Under the pieces are notes generated by a model. The model was given only the letters and a program-made list of their open reading frames with translations, made no database searches and was not told the DNA's origin. A stretch of 64,000 bases of DNA from Agaricus subrufescens. Its lineage: Eukaryota; Basidiomycota; Agaricomycetes; Agaricales; Agaricaceae. Positions 35,719 to 45,747 of this stretch are shown here, one piece after another. The position numbers and the translations under genes are program-made. Within the stretch, counting starts at the first letter, position 1, and each line of letters begins with the position of its first letter. The DNA lies in the NCBI GenBank assembly GCA_029945375.1, contig CM057067.1, forward strand, positions 372,001 to 436,000, read 5' to 3'.

Positions 35719-37233
35719 ATGACACAAATTGTTCCAGGAGACGGCGATCAACAAGCTCATTCAAATAACGGCGATCAAAACCAGGGCCAGGGTAACCCTT
35801 TACCCGATCCCCAACAGGGTCAGGCCGGTCAACAAGATCCTGCCGCTCGTCAACAAAATAATCCGCCTGATCAACGCGGACAACGAGATCATGAGCCAGA
35901 GGACGCTCAGGACAACGACAAACATAGATCTCCTAGCCTGCTTGCATTCTTTAATCGTTTGAGCCTTAAGGGCCGCTTAATCATGAACAAGGAGAGAGAA
36001 GAAAAGAATGCTGAAAGAGACGTACAAAGGATCCGCAGGAGAGAACTCCGCATTGATGCAGAAGTCTCTGATAACGACTCCATCTTATCTCTCCCTAATG
36101 ATGACATGGAATCCTTATGCAACCACGACATTTACACATCCCTCTTAGATTTCATGTCCAACGATGTCAAAGCGAAGATTGCAAACCTTAAAAGAAAACG
36201 AGCTCCAGCAGACTCTACTTCGGATGCTCAGACAGGGCCTCCAACCAATAGACGCCGCATGGACGGCAACCTCCTTGTCGCCAAGGACTCCGAGGACTGT
36301 TCCCGCACTTTCCCACAAGTCTTTTACACAACTGAGGACGAACGTGCCTTCCTCCCTCTCTCATTTTTTCACCCCGATGTTGTCCACCATGTCTCCTCTA
36401 ACCTTGCTACCATCCCGCTCACTAGAATCAATCCCCGGCCCGGAGAACCCAAGGGTTGCACCGTACTGGACATCCCGAGACTCTCCGAAATATTTGGAGA
36501 CGACAGCAGCCCCTCTTTCACCTACGATCGATACCTTGAATCCGCTGCTAACTACGTTCACTTCCAATCGAGCCGTGATGTTTCCACTAATCTCCTGTCT
36601 TCTGCAGGCAATGGAGAGTGGTCCAAGACGTGGTTTAACCACTTTAACTTCTTCGCAAAGAAGAGGGACACCGGCGCCCTTTTTCAGTTCTGGAAATCCC
36701 ATGAACGTGAGCTACGACACAACATCTTGGTCGACAACCGTCCCTTCATCTCTTCCGAGTATGAACAACATTTTCTCATTGCCCGCTCCAATGCCGAAGC
36801 AGAAGCAGCCCTTCTTCGACGCTTTTCCGGGATGAATAACAACAAAAACAACAACACTCCCTCGTCATCCTCGCAGCAACAGTTTTTTCGTTCGGACAAA
36901 AAGCCCGGGAAGAACAACAAAAGGAAGCCACCCCATAGAACAGGCGGCACTGCCCGCTGCCTCGGTTGCACGAAGGATCACACCATCTCCCAACACATCT
37001 CGGGCGACTTTGCGGACACCTTCCCAGACGGCAAGGCGATGTTTTGTCACATCACCGAAGGCAAATTGCTCCTCCCTAACGGGAGCGAGCCTTGCTTTCT
37101 CTTCAACCTCGCAAACTTCGCTTCCAAATCCTGCAGCTCTCAATGTGGACGATCACACAACTGCTCCTTCTGCGGCGGCTCCCATGCCGCCCTCACCTGG
37201 TCCTGCCGCAGCGCCCCAAGCTCCCAAGACTGA
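35719..37233 (+). CDS. Gag-like protein of Ngaro/DIRS-like element
   Basis: A 504-residue intact frame starting at ATG 35719. The N-terminus is rich in Gln, Asn and Asp. The middle has a charged region (MNKEREEKNAERDVQRIRRR) and a globular part with YLESAANYVHF and WFNHFNFFAKK. The C-terminus carries cysteine-rich motifs, CLGCTKDH and CSSQCGRSHNCSFCGG followed by SHAALTWSC. These resemble the zinc-binding end of fungal DIRS-type gag proteins. The last 220 bases overlap the reverse transcriptase frame, which lies in a different frame (+1). It probably packages element RNA. Confidence 0.75.
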   Translation: MTQIVPGDGDQQAHSNNGDQNQGQGNPLPDPQQGQAGQQDPAARQQNNPPDQRGQRDHEPEDAQDNDKHRSPSLLAFFNRLSLKGRLIMNKEREEKNAERDVQRIRRRELRIDAEVSDNDSILSLPNDDMESLCNHDIYTSLLDFMSNDVKAKIANLKRKRAPADSTSDAQTGPPTNRRRMDGNLLVAKDSEDCSRTFPQVFYTTEDERAFLPLSFFHPDVVHHVSSNLATIPLTRINPRPGEPKGCTVLDIPRLSEIFGDDSSPSFTYDRYLESAANYVHFQSSRDVSTNLLSSAGNGEWSKTWFNHFNFFAKKRDTGALFQFWKSHERELRHNILVDNRPFISSEYEQHFLIARSNAEAEAALLRRFSGMNNNKNNNTPSSSSQQQFFRSDKKPGKNNKRKPPHRTGGTARCLGCTKDHTISQHISGDFADTFPDGKAMFCHITEGKLLLPNGSEPCFLFNLANFASKSCSSQCGRSHNCSFCGGSHAALTWSCRSAPSSQD

Positions 37234-39212
37234 TTTTGCTCAAGCTCTTGTCCACGAACATCTATCTTATCCCCGCCTCATTAATACCGTCGTTCCCCGC
37301 CCCCACTTTAATCCTCTTTCTCACTCTTGTCCAGATGTATTTGACAAAGTCGTGACTCCTTATGACTCTGCTGCTTTCGAATTCTTTCTCAACAAACATG
37401 ACCTGCATACAGAATACCCCGATCTTATTTCATACCTTGCCGGGGGATTCCCAATCGGCTGCATGCCCCCCCTTCTTGAGACGCATGTTTTTTCCAACCA
37501 TCCTTCGATCTTACAACATACTGACCTCCTTGACGATTACCTGATCGAAGAAGTCTCTTCTGGCCGCATGGACGGCCCTTATACTCATTCAGATATCTTG
37601 CGCATCCTACGAGGTCCTTTCCAGTCCTCGCCACTTATAGCCGTGGTTCAACCCCAAGCCCCTGGCGAACCTGACAAAGTTCGCGTCTGTCGTCACCTCT
37701 CAAAATCAGACAACACAACTTCATCCGTCAACTCTTTCATTAAAAACATTGCCTTCCCAACTCGTTTTGATACAGCCATACGCGTTGCTGGCTTGGTAAG
37801 TCACGAGAATCCTTCATTACATTTTGGGTCTTCGTCACCTGTACCCCCATCGGCATCCTTACATTCAGCGGCAGACATTGCCTGTACTGGGTACATTTCC
37901 TTGATGCCTGGGCAGGCCTCCACGCCTCATGCCCCCACATTCACACATCACACCATCTTTCGTTCCACACATATCATTCCTTTGCCCAACATTCTGACAA
38001 ACATTTCAGGTGGCTCTAGCCCCTCCCGGTACAGAGGCATGCACAGCAGACGTTGCGAAATTCCATCGCACCTGCCCCGTCATTCCACACCACAAACCCT
38101 GGTTGGTCTTGCAAGGCCGCCCGGGTGAATTTTACATCGATCACGTCCATCCTTTCGGCGCCTCCTCCGCCAGCGCCAACGCCGGTATGATCATAAACTT
38201 TGTGGTCGATGTTTGGAATGCCGAGGGAGTGGCACCAGTGGTCAAATATGAGGATGACCTGGCACTCTTTCGCACACCACAAGATTCGCCCGACCCCTTG
38301 TCAAACAACACACACATTTATGCTTATGACAAAGTTGACGCACTAGACCTCATTGCCCCTCTTTGTGTCCCATGGCATCCGGACAAAGGGATGGACACCT
38401 TCGCGCCTGTCTTCACTTTTATTGGACTCTTATGGGATATTCCCCACAAGACCGTTGCCCTCCCCCTCCACAAACGTTCAAAGTATCTAGCAAGGGTGTC
38501 ATCTTTCCTAAACCGGTTCTCATCTGGCAGATGTCAGCTTCGAGATGTAGAAAAGTTACATGGCACACTATGTTATGCTTCCTTTGTGTATCTCGATGGT
38601 CGTTCCCATTTACCTTCCCTTTCGAACTTTGCTGCTACCTTCCGAGGAGACACATTCCAACGTCGCTACCCTCCCCGATCTCTTCTCACCGACCTCCGCT
38701 GGTGGCACACTCGCCTCTTGGACGCTTCTTTCTCCCGCCCCATCCTACCACCTGGTCCCTTGTCTCACCTCAATATCTTCGTTGATGCGAGTACTTCATG
38801 GGGCATCGGACTGGTTGTCGACGGACACTGGATGGCTTTCAAGCTCCGGAACTCATGGAAGCTTCCTGGGAGAGATATCGGTTGGCTAGAAACCGTTGCC
38901 ATCGAGCTGATTGTGCACCTCCTTGATGCCTGGGACCTCCATAACCAGAGGATTATCATTCATTCAGACAACCAAGGTACCATTGGTGCAATGGGCAAGG
39001 GACGTAGCCCTAACTATCATATTAATCTCTCGATTAGAAGATCTTTCAACATTCTCACGCCCCGCCTCCTCATTCCCTCCCTCGTCTACGTCGAGTCTGA
39101 GCTCAACCCTGCCGATCCCATATCCCGTGGCACTCTGGGCCCTGATGTCTTACGCATTCCCATTTGCATTCGACTTCCAGACGTTCTCATCGACGCCTTC
39201 GAACTTGTCTGA
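37184..39212 (+). CDS. Reverse transcriptase / RNase H of Ngaro/DIRS-like element
   Basis: Polymerase that copies element RNA. The frame is open from about 37010, but its first ATG is at 37184 inside the gag overlap, so translation may start there or follow gag by a frameshift. An intron at 37796-38009 (GTAAGT to TTTCAG, 214 nt) interrupts it. Splicing joins TRFDTAIRVAGL to VALAPPGTEACTADVAKFHR in phase; the retained sequence carries stops or a shift. RT landmarks after the junction are DHVHPFGASSASANAG and the YxDD box in VVKYEDDLALF, followed by FTFIGLLWD and QLRDVEKLHGTL. RNase H motifs are IFVDAS(T)SWG, ETVAIEL, IHSDNQG and NPADPISRG. The chain appears intact. Confidence 0.82.
37796..38009 (+). 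other. Spliceosomal intron inside the retroelement RT gene
   Basis: Canonical GTAAGT donor and polypyrimidine-TTTCAG acceptor. It is 214 nt long, not a multiple of three. Removing it restores one RT frame across conserved motifs. Genomic presence means that element copies are made from unspliced RNA. Confidence 0.7.
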
Positions 39213-39409
39213 ACAAAAAGCACGCATACATTCAACTCCCCTCCATGTCCCTTCTTTTCACACATCGCTTTCACATGTAAAGTCAGTCCTTACCCATTCA
39301 ATACCTTGTTGCTTTACTGTAGAATCCATTTGATGTATTTCATCGTCACAGCCCTGAGTCTAAGACTGCATATACGACAGGTAGTTCTTCCCTCGACGCA
39401 TCTACTTCG

Positions 39410-40627
39410 GTGGTCCCCACTCGCACCCGCTCTTATGATCAACGCTTTCAGCGTGCTTCTTCAAAGAACAACCCCCCACCCCGCACAACTTCCTTGCCTA
39501 TTCCCTCCTACCGCCCACGTGTTAAGGCTATAGACCGACTTAGTAAATGGTCCTCTCCATTCGCAATTTCAAGGAGATCCGCTTCACTGTCTAAGCTCCC
39601 AGCACCCTTGATAGAGCGTGCAGATTCCATTGCCATCGAAGGCCTGGCCCCCAACACCAGGATTTCTTATGCATCGGGTCTCCTTCGTTTCAACCAGTTC
39701 TGCGATGACTGGAGTATTTCCGAACCTGACCGCATGCCCGCATCTACAGACCTTCTTGCTGCCTTTGCAGCTTCCTTTGTGGGTTCCTACAGTGGCAAGA
39801 CAATTGCCCTGTGGCTGTCAGGTATCCGCTCTTGGCACATACTCAACAGCGCCCCCTGGTTTGGAGATGATGAACGTGTCCACCTCATTCGCAGGGCAGC
39901 TGACAAACAAGGGACCAAGTTCAAACGACCTCCTCGCCCACCAGTCTCATTGGAACATCTGCAGCAACTCCTCAAGGCCCTCAACCTTAACAATCCTTTT
40001 CACGCGGCACTCTGGGCAACGGCCACGACCTCCTTCTTTGGCTGTCGTCGCCTAGGAGAGACCACTGTCCCATCCGCACATGATTTCAACACATCTCTTC
40101 ATGTCACCAGATTTGACGACATTTCCATCTCGGCCCTGCCCAACAATGCTCATTCCCTCTCTTTCCGCATTCCATGGACGAAGACTACCCGGTCCGAGGG
40201 CTTCCGTGTTGTCCTGACCAGCCGTAATGACGCACTCTGCCCTGTAGCAGCCTTTGTCAACCATCTGCGGGTAAACAAAAACCCGCCTCCTGGCTCTTCC
40301 TTGTTTGCATACACAAGATCCCCAGACTCTTGGACGCACATGTTCAAGAAGGATTTTATGTCCTTTGTGTCATCGGTCTGGGGCACCTGTAGGAGCCCTC
40401 ACATATCTGGACACTCATTCCGGATTGGTGGTGCTGTGGCCCTTCTGCTAGCTGGCGTGTCTCCAGATGTGGTAGCTGCTACCGGTGGTTGGACTTCTAT
40501 GGCATTCCTTCTTTACTGGCGCCGAGTGGAGGACATTATACCACTAAATACTTCCTTAGCTTACTCTCGCGAGCAAGTTTCCCATGCATCATCCATCATG
40601 AACTCATTCGCACTCTCTCGTACTTAA
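39410..40627 (+). CDS. Tyrosine recombinase of Ngaro/DIRS-like element
   Basis: Integrates the circular cDNA of the element. About 405 residues are open. The N-terminal SAM-like region reads APNTRISYASGLLRFNQFC. The catalytic domain has the first Arg in FFGCRRLGE, the HxxR box in SGHSFRIGGA, the late Gly-Trp of ATGGWTS, and a tyrosine in FLLYWRRVED. That is the complete R-H-R-H/W-Y set. The frame has no ATG near its beginning; the codon at 39410 is GTG. Open frame extends back to about 39324, just after a possible TGTAG acceptor, so the true 5' end may be spliced. The stop at 40625-40627 is natural. It looks functional. Confidence 0.8.
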   Translation: MVPTRTRSYDQRFQRASSKNNPPPRTTSLPIPSYRPRVKAIDRLSKWSSPFAISRRSASLSKLPAPLIERADSIAIEGLAPNTRISYASGLLRFNQFCDDWSISEPDRMPASTDLLAAFAASFVGSYSGKTIALWLSGIRSWHILNSAPWFGDDERVHLIRRAADKQGTKFKRPPRPPVSLEHLQQLLKALNLNNPFHAALWATATTSFFGCRRLGETTVPSAHDFNTSLHVTRFDDISISALPNNAHSLSFRIPWTKTTRSEGFRVVLTSRNDALCPVAAFVNHLRVNKNPPPGSSLFAYTRSPDSWTHMFKKDFMSFVSSVWGTCRSPHISGHSFRIGGAVALLLAGVSPDVVAATGGWTSMAFLLYWRRVEDIIPLNTSLAYSREQVSHASSIMNSFALSRT

Positions 40628-40820
40628 TACAAGAACATTGTAGAAATCTTCTCCCAACAATAGGATTTGGGCGGATCACACCTCAAATTGGGTCAGGCTT
40701 GCCTGGCCTCCTCACAACCACACTCGCCTGGTGTGAGCTCTGCTCCGCCTGGTACTGCCTCCTTGCGTCCGTTTCGAGCGGCCAGGGAGTTTTACCTTTC
40801 GCTCAGGCCCCGGCGGCCCC

Positions 40821-40961
40821 CTTTTTATTTTTATTCCTTTATCCCCTCTCCTTTCAACCCCCGCTTCCCATCGAGGTGCCCTTCTTATTAGGCTCCTATT
40901 TGAGTTTCATCCATGGGGGTTGATGTATTTCTGATCCGTTCTCCAGAATAAAAATAAAAAG
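40821..40961 (+). repeat. Inverted repeat in 3' region of the retroelement
   Basis: CTTTTTATTTTTATTC at 40821-40836 and its exact reverse complement at 40946-40961 could form a 16 bp stem with a 109-base loop. It lies between the recombinase stop and the element end and may serve in termination or cDNA end formation. The latter is inference. Confidence 0.5.
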
Positions 40962-41209
40962 TCTTTTCCATTCCGAGAGCACGTGCTCCCGGGCCGGGCA
41001 TGAAAAAACCCGGATCCCAGGATCACGTGCCCCCTCGGCCGCCAGGCCTCCGCAAGTCACACAAAATCGCCCAAACTTCTACTTTCATTTACCAACGATT
41101 TTGTGCTCACATCCTAACAACCACTACATACATTATTATAAAAAAACTCCCATTCCAACTCTACCCTTCTCCTTCCTTTTTCTGGAACGATTAAGCAAAG
41201 AATCTTATT

Positions 41210-41730
41210 ATACCCCAGTCGCGATTTTCCGATCAAGTTCTCATCCCGTGATCCGCGAACCGATCTCTTCTAACTTAACTGAAAGTCCCACCCTGCCCTC
41301 TAAACAGCGGTACTAAGAGGATCGACTTGTGAGACGGCGACTGAGTTTTCAGTCTGCCTTCTCCGAGAATAGTGTTATATCAGTGATACTAAGTCATCCG
41401 ATCGATCGCGACATATGACTGGCTTATTCTTGTCTATCCAGTATCTAACAGTAGTACCAAAATCCATATCTTTGCCCTTGTGAAATGCGAACATGCTGCG
41501 CATATAACGTTCTGTGCGTAATATGCCGAATTCATCTGACGCAATCGAATGCGTCAAACTCAGAGAGGAATTTTTCTATGATAAACCCCACGTTAGGCGG
41601 CGAGTCAAACTTGGATTTAAATGACCCATGAAAGACATCAACTAAGTGCGATCAGATTTTTCGGACGCCCACTGCGACACACCTCCCTTATATTCACACT
41701 ACAGTAAACTAAAGAGCTGTTCCCAACAAT
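41210..41730. other. Duplication junction between oxygenase copies A and B
   Basis: 41210-41300 is the displaced upstream flank of copy A (matching 43300-43380). From about 41345 the second duplication unit begins and matches 33560-33926. No gene. Confidence 0.55.
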
Positions 41731-43235
41731 TTAATCCTCCGGCATATCTTCGCCTTCATCCCCCGCTTGAATCCTATGCGACAAATCGACAACAATACAA
41801 ACATCGAAGTAGTAAATCTCCTCTTGAGCCTGGTTGCCAAGTTCTATATATTCCGTTTCCCCCGTCAAATTGCTAGTCGGTGCAGTAATCCAGCTAACAT
41901 TGATAGAACGGGGCTGGCACATCTTGATATTTTTCAGATAAGAATGACTCCACCCGGACAAGTGCTTATCCATCTTCAATGTCTTGAGTGATTTACCCTT
42001 CTTCCATACAATACGCGTACAGCTCTCCTCCATGAGGTACATTAACGAGTTGTCTTCTCGCCAAACGTCATCTTCATCTTGACCGTCAATGATATGGGAG
42101 AGTAATACCCAAAAATGGGGCGAATCTTCAGAAATGTTACTTCCTTCGTACAAATAGCTCAGGCTAGGATTCAGACCCATGTCTTCGAGGGAGTAAAACA
42201 AAAATGCATCTGGGCCTTTGAGATACTCTACTGGTTGGCAGCGGAATGTACGGTCAGCGCCTTGGTGTCCCTCAATCTTCTTGGGATAGCGATGTTCAAG
42301 CCCAAAACCGAGGTACTTGTTCTCTTTGAGGAAGCTATGATCATCCATGACTTCACTGAGAGCCGACATGAAAGGATTCATGGGAATATCAAGCGGCTCC
42401 GCAGGAAGAATTGATGGCGCTCGATGATTATCAAAATAGAGGTTGAATGTGATCGTAATCCGATGGCCAGAGGTCACTTCTAGAACTTCATGATCAACGT
42501 CACTATAAAATGCTACATATGCAACCGAGGTCGGAGGAGCCGATTGAAGTAGAGCTGCTGCGTCAAAGGAAAGCTCGCGACCCCGATGACGGAGACTCAA
42601 ACTTCCACCTTGATGTTGAGTTGGAAGAGTGCAAACCAACGATCCAAACATATTTTCGGCACGAGGAGTATCCTTATGAGTTTTGAAAAACCCGCCTTGA
42701 CCTATACACCATAGCTTGTTAGATCAAGTACTGAAGAAATTTCATGGTATAATCTCACCATAGACATTTAGCTTATAAGGTTCAACACGAATACCTCTCT
42801 CAAGAGAACCCCAGGGACAAAATTCTTGCGTAAGTCTCGAAACAAATTCCCCAGAATCCGGATTGAACCGCCAACAAAACTCATCGTGGTCAAGTTTCAG
42901 AGCCTTCCTATAACTCTCATCCAAAACATCTTCAGGTCCTCGACCAAAAGTAGCAGGAGCGCATTTATCCACAAGCAACTTGATATCACTTTCCGTCATT
43001 GAGCCTATTTCAAAGTGGCTACGCAGCACCGGAAAAAAAAATAGAGAAAAGAGTTGATGACTATTGTTGTATGATATACCGCAAATAGCACTCACTGCCA
43101 AGAAGTGTTCGTCAACTTTATTAATAGAGAAAGTTGTGGTCCGGAGAGGTCGATGACACCGCTGGTCCAGGGCTCATGATATTTCTCTTGATCATTCCAG
43201 AGTTTGCGAAGATGCTTGATGTGAGCTTGAGCCAT
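41731..43235 (-). CDS. 2OG-Fe(II) oxygenase family protein, copy B
   Basis: Tandem paralogue of copy A with the same three-exon structure: 43096-43235, 42759-43018 and 41731-42701. The exons give 456 residues. The catalytic set GGFFKTHKDTPR, DVDHEV and SGHRITITFNLYF is intact, at the same positions as in copy A. Differences are scattered, for example HHFEIGSMTESD for QFDIGAMTESD, and a slightly longer acidic C-terminus (EGEDMPED). Its promoter is uninterrupted and reads through CACCCGGCATAATATACCCC, serving as the empty site for the retroelement in copy A. Substrate unknown. Confidence 0.82.
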
Positions 43236-43627
43236 TGCACAAAAAATGTGGTGGTTGAAAAAAAATATAAAACTAGGGATGGTGTGAGTCACCCGGCATA
43301 ATATACCCCAGTCGCGATTTTCCGATCAAGTTCTCATCCCGTGATCCGCGAACCGAGCTCTTCACTTCCACCCTGCTCTCACTTTTCTCAACGGTGGTAT
43401 CCAAAGGATCGACTGATAGGGCAGGGCCTAGTCACCGACAGGTGTGACACCGATCTACGACCATTGCTCTACATGCATCAAACTGATGCAATATAATTCC
43501 AGTGCTCCAGCGTCGGAAACCAAGCGACGGGTGTCCAAGGTCCAAGAGATGAAGGCGGACCCTCAATAATAATACCAATGTAACCGAGGACACATAAGAT
43601 TTTACCGAAATGGCCCTATACCTCCCA
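43236..43627. other. Upstream region of oxygenase copy B
   Basis: The minus-strand promoter of copy B, including a T-rich TATA-like run near 43262-43272. From about 43380 the sequence is unrelated to copy A's flank. No gene. Confidence 0.45.
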
Positions 43628-43915
43628 CTATTTCCCCTCTGCAGACTCAAAGTTAGGCCTCTGAACAAATCTACCCTTCCACCAATCCCCACTCTTTGTA
43701 CCGATCCTACCAGACCAGTCCACAATCATACAAACACTGAAATAATATATCTCTTGTAGAGGTTCGTCGTCAACTTCGTCATATTCGGTTTCTCCGCACA
43801 GGTTGTCAGTTGGTTGGGTCACCCAACTGACATTTCTAGATCGAGTCCTGTATTCGTTATGGTCTAGACAAAATTTATCCCAAGATGATCCGGGAAGTTT
43901 GTTGGAAAGTAACAA
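43628..43915 (-). pseudogene. 2OG-Fe(II) oxygenase, C-terminal fragment
   Basis: A 95-codon minus-strand segment resembles the last part of copies A and B: RNVSWVTQPTDNLCGETEYD and EIYYFSVCMIVDWSGR align with NISWVTAPTSNLKGETEY and VYYFNVCIVVDLSGR. The catalytic region and earlier exons are absent. It is a decayed third tandem copy. Confidence 0.7.
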
Positions 43916-44244
43916 CTTCTACTTTGACATCAATCCGCCACCGAGCCACTGGAGGGACGAGTGATCAGCTATGCCCTACTCGCCCGATCACCATCCCTCC
44001 CTTGCCATCGCCCCGAACACCTGCTCTCGTTTGCTCCCACGTAGCACTCTGACTGAGTGGCCTACACTCGAAATGACTCATAACATTCAAGACGGCCGCT
44101 GTCTCGACTCTCACTCTCTAGTTTTGGGTGTCTGTCTCCGTTTTCTCGTCAGATCGCTTCCCCCACTTCCCCTTTCGCTCTCACCGCTCTCTCTCTGTGC
44201 GAGCTTGTTGCCAGTTGTGAGGCCTCGACATCGTTTCGTCAACC
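43916..44244. other. Intergenic
   Basis: No recognisable coding or repeat feature. A plus-strand frame at 43971-44300 overlaps the 3' end of the next gene and has low-complexity Leu/Ser/Pro composition. Confidence 0.35.
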
Positions 44245-45565
44245 TTACCCTGTGGAACAAGTTGTTGCCGCTCGTGGGTTCACATGGAGACGTCCAATGA
44301 TTTTCAGGTCCATTGGGTTGTACTTTAGGTGTTTATGTTCGGAGAAGGTTCCCATAAGAGAGGTATCGTTGACGTTGATTAAAATGTTGATTGAAGTTAA
44401 ACAAGGCCATTGGTAGGGGTGACACACTTGTTCGTGAACGGCTGTGAATAAATGATGGAAGCTGTCCTTATACGCGTCAAAACTAGAGTTGAGTCCTCTC
44501 TGATCATTGATCCTCAGGGAAATTGACTGGACTGGTGAAGGATGTGGTAAACTAGAGAGCAGTGATTGCATATATGTCGAGGCGGATCCCATGGTGTCGA
44601 TTGTGCCAGTCAAAGGCACCGGTGGGAGGCTCTCGAAATGGATAGCCAGGTGTTGCAGTGATTCCAGACATTCAGCGGCCGATAATGAGAAGCGGGATGG
44701 CAGCCCAACTAGAACACGCTTGTCAGTAGTAGGCATTTGAAAGTGATGATGCCTTACTCCAGGATCTGACGCGGAGATCAACGACCTTCAGTTGAGGGGC
44801 CAAGAAGGTAAGGAATGCTTTAGGATACGGAATCCATGAGGTCCCAAGCCATGCCGATGGATAAGTATAATCTATCACAAGCTCGTCAACGTGACGAAGG
44901 AGCGTGTTTGCCAGGTCTTGGTGTTCCAGATAGAAGTTGGTTACTTCCTCGATCGAAGTACCCCCAAGCAATACCTGGCGCGTAAGTGCGCATTGGTAGG
45001 AAGCAAGATCCACAGATCTTAGTGGCCCAATAATGGGCCCAATACAATGAACTGTGAGATCAGATGCAACCCTCATGCCATGTAGAAGCATCAAAGATGG
45101 AACAGGGTTCGCCACAAAGATTTCCAGGGAGCGGAACGATTTGCGGAGGAAGACGGTAGAAAATGCATCCACTGTGTTGTGGGACACGTGGTCCCATTGA
45201 ATACGCGAGTCATAGAGTAGCAACGACGTAACGTGTTGAGCATGGAGGAGGAAGTCCGTAAAAGGTGCAGTGAGATCACGATTGTAGTTGTCCGGGGTGG
45301 AGGAATCTGACCGGTCGACGACACAGAGCTCCTGTATGTAAGGAATCAAGCGTTTATAGTCCCGGTGGTCCAAGTCAAAGATATTATTGCTGAAGGGATC
45401 GAGCTTGACGCTCTTGAAGAGCTTCCGTTGGTAGCGCAGCTTCCAGCGGAAGCAAACCAGTGTGATGACTTTCATTTTTACTATGCGGAGAGCAATGGCA
45501 AGGTCGACGATGTTGTCAAGTAACTCGACAGGAAGGCGCGTCATGGGGGAGGAAAATAAAGGCAT
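44245..45565 (-). CDS. F-box-like protein (hypothetical)
   Basis: Two exons (44758-45565 and 44245-44708) join in phase across an intron ending in TTCTAG, giving 423 residues. The N-terminus (MTRLPVELLDNIVDLAIA, then ITLVCFRWKLRYQRKLFKSV) has the pattern of a fungal F-box: LPxELLxxIxD with a later LVCxxW. The start could be Met1 or Met8. The rest contains Leu-rich stretches such as HVTSLLLYDSRI and SLEIFVANPVPSLMLLHG without clear repeats. It may recruit a target to an SCF ubiquitin ligase; target unknown. It is intact as modelled. Confidence 0.65.
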
Positions 45566-45747
45566 TGAAATATCGCGCGAAAACGTACTGCTTTTATGTC
45601 AGTACAAGTGCATAGTGAGAATATTTTTGATATAGAGCGAATTAAACATGTGCTGATTTTTGGTGTTTTACTTAAATTGGATTAACTTGTTATCACGATC
45701 ACGCTCTTCCCTGAGATATTGCGCAAATCTGCCACTCAAGCCAGGAT

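Larger units (their letters stand above)
35498..41209 (+). mobile_element. Ngaro/DIRS-like tyrosine-recombinase retrotransposon
   Basis: The borders come from comparison with the paralogous promoter at 43285-43310. There CACCCGGCATAAT runs directly into ATACCCCAGTCGCG. Here the first block ends at 35497 and the second resumes at about 41210. At most one or two bases are shared at the joints, so there is no real target-site duplication. This is expected for tyrosine-recombinase insertion. The element holds a gag-like frame, a reverse transcriptase/RNase H frame and a tyrosine recombinase frame in that order. No integrase, LTR or methyltransferase was seen, which favours Ngaro over classical DIRS. 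Split direct repeats at the ends, expected for Ngaro, were not found by eye. Confidence 0.82.

Noticed and set aside
35498..41209. LTR retrotransposon (Gypsy or Copia)
   Set aside because: No LTRs, protease or DDE integrase; instead a tyrosine recombinase with the HSFR box and absence of a target-site duplication.
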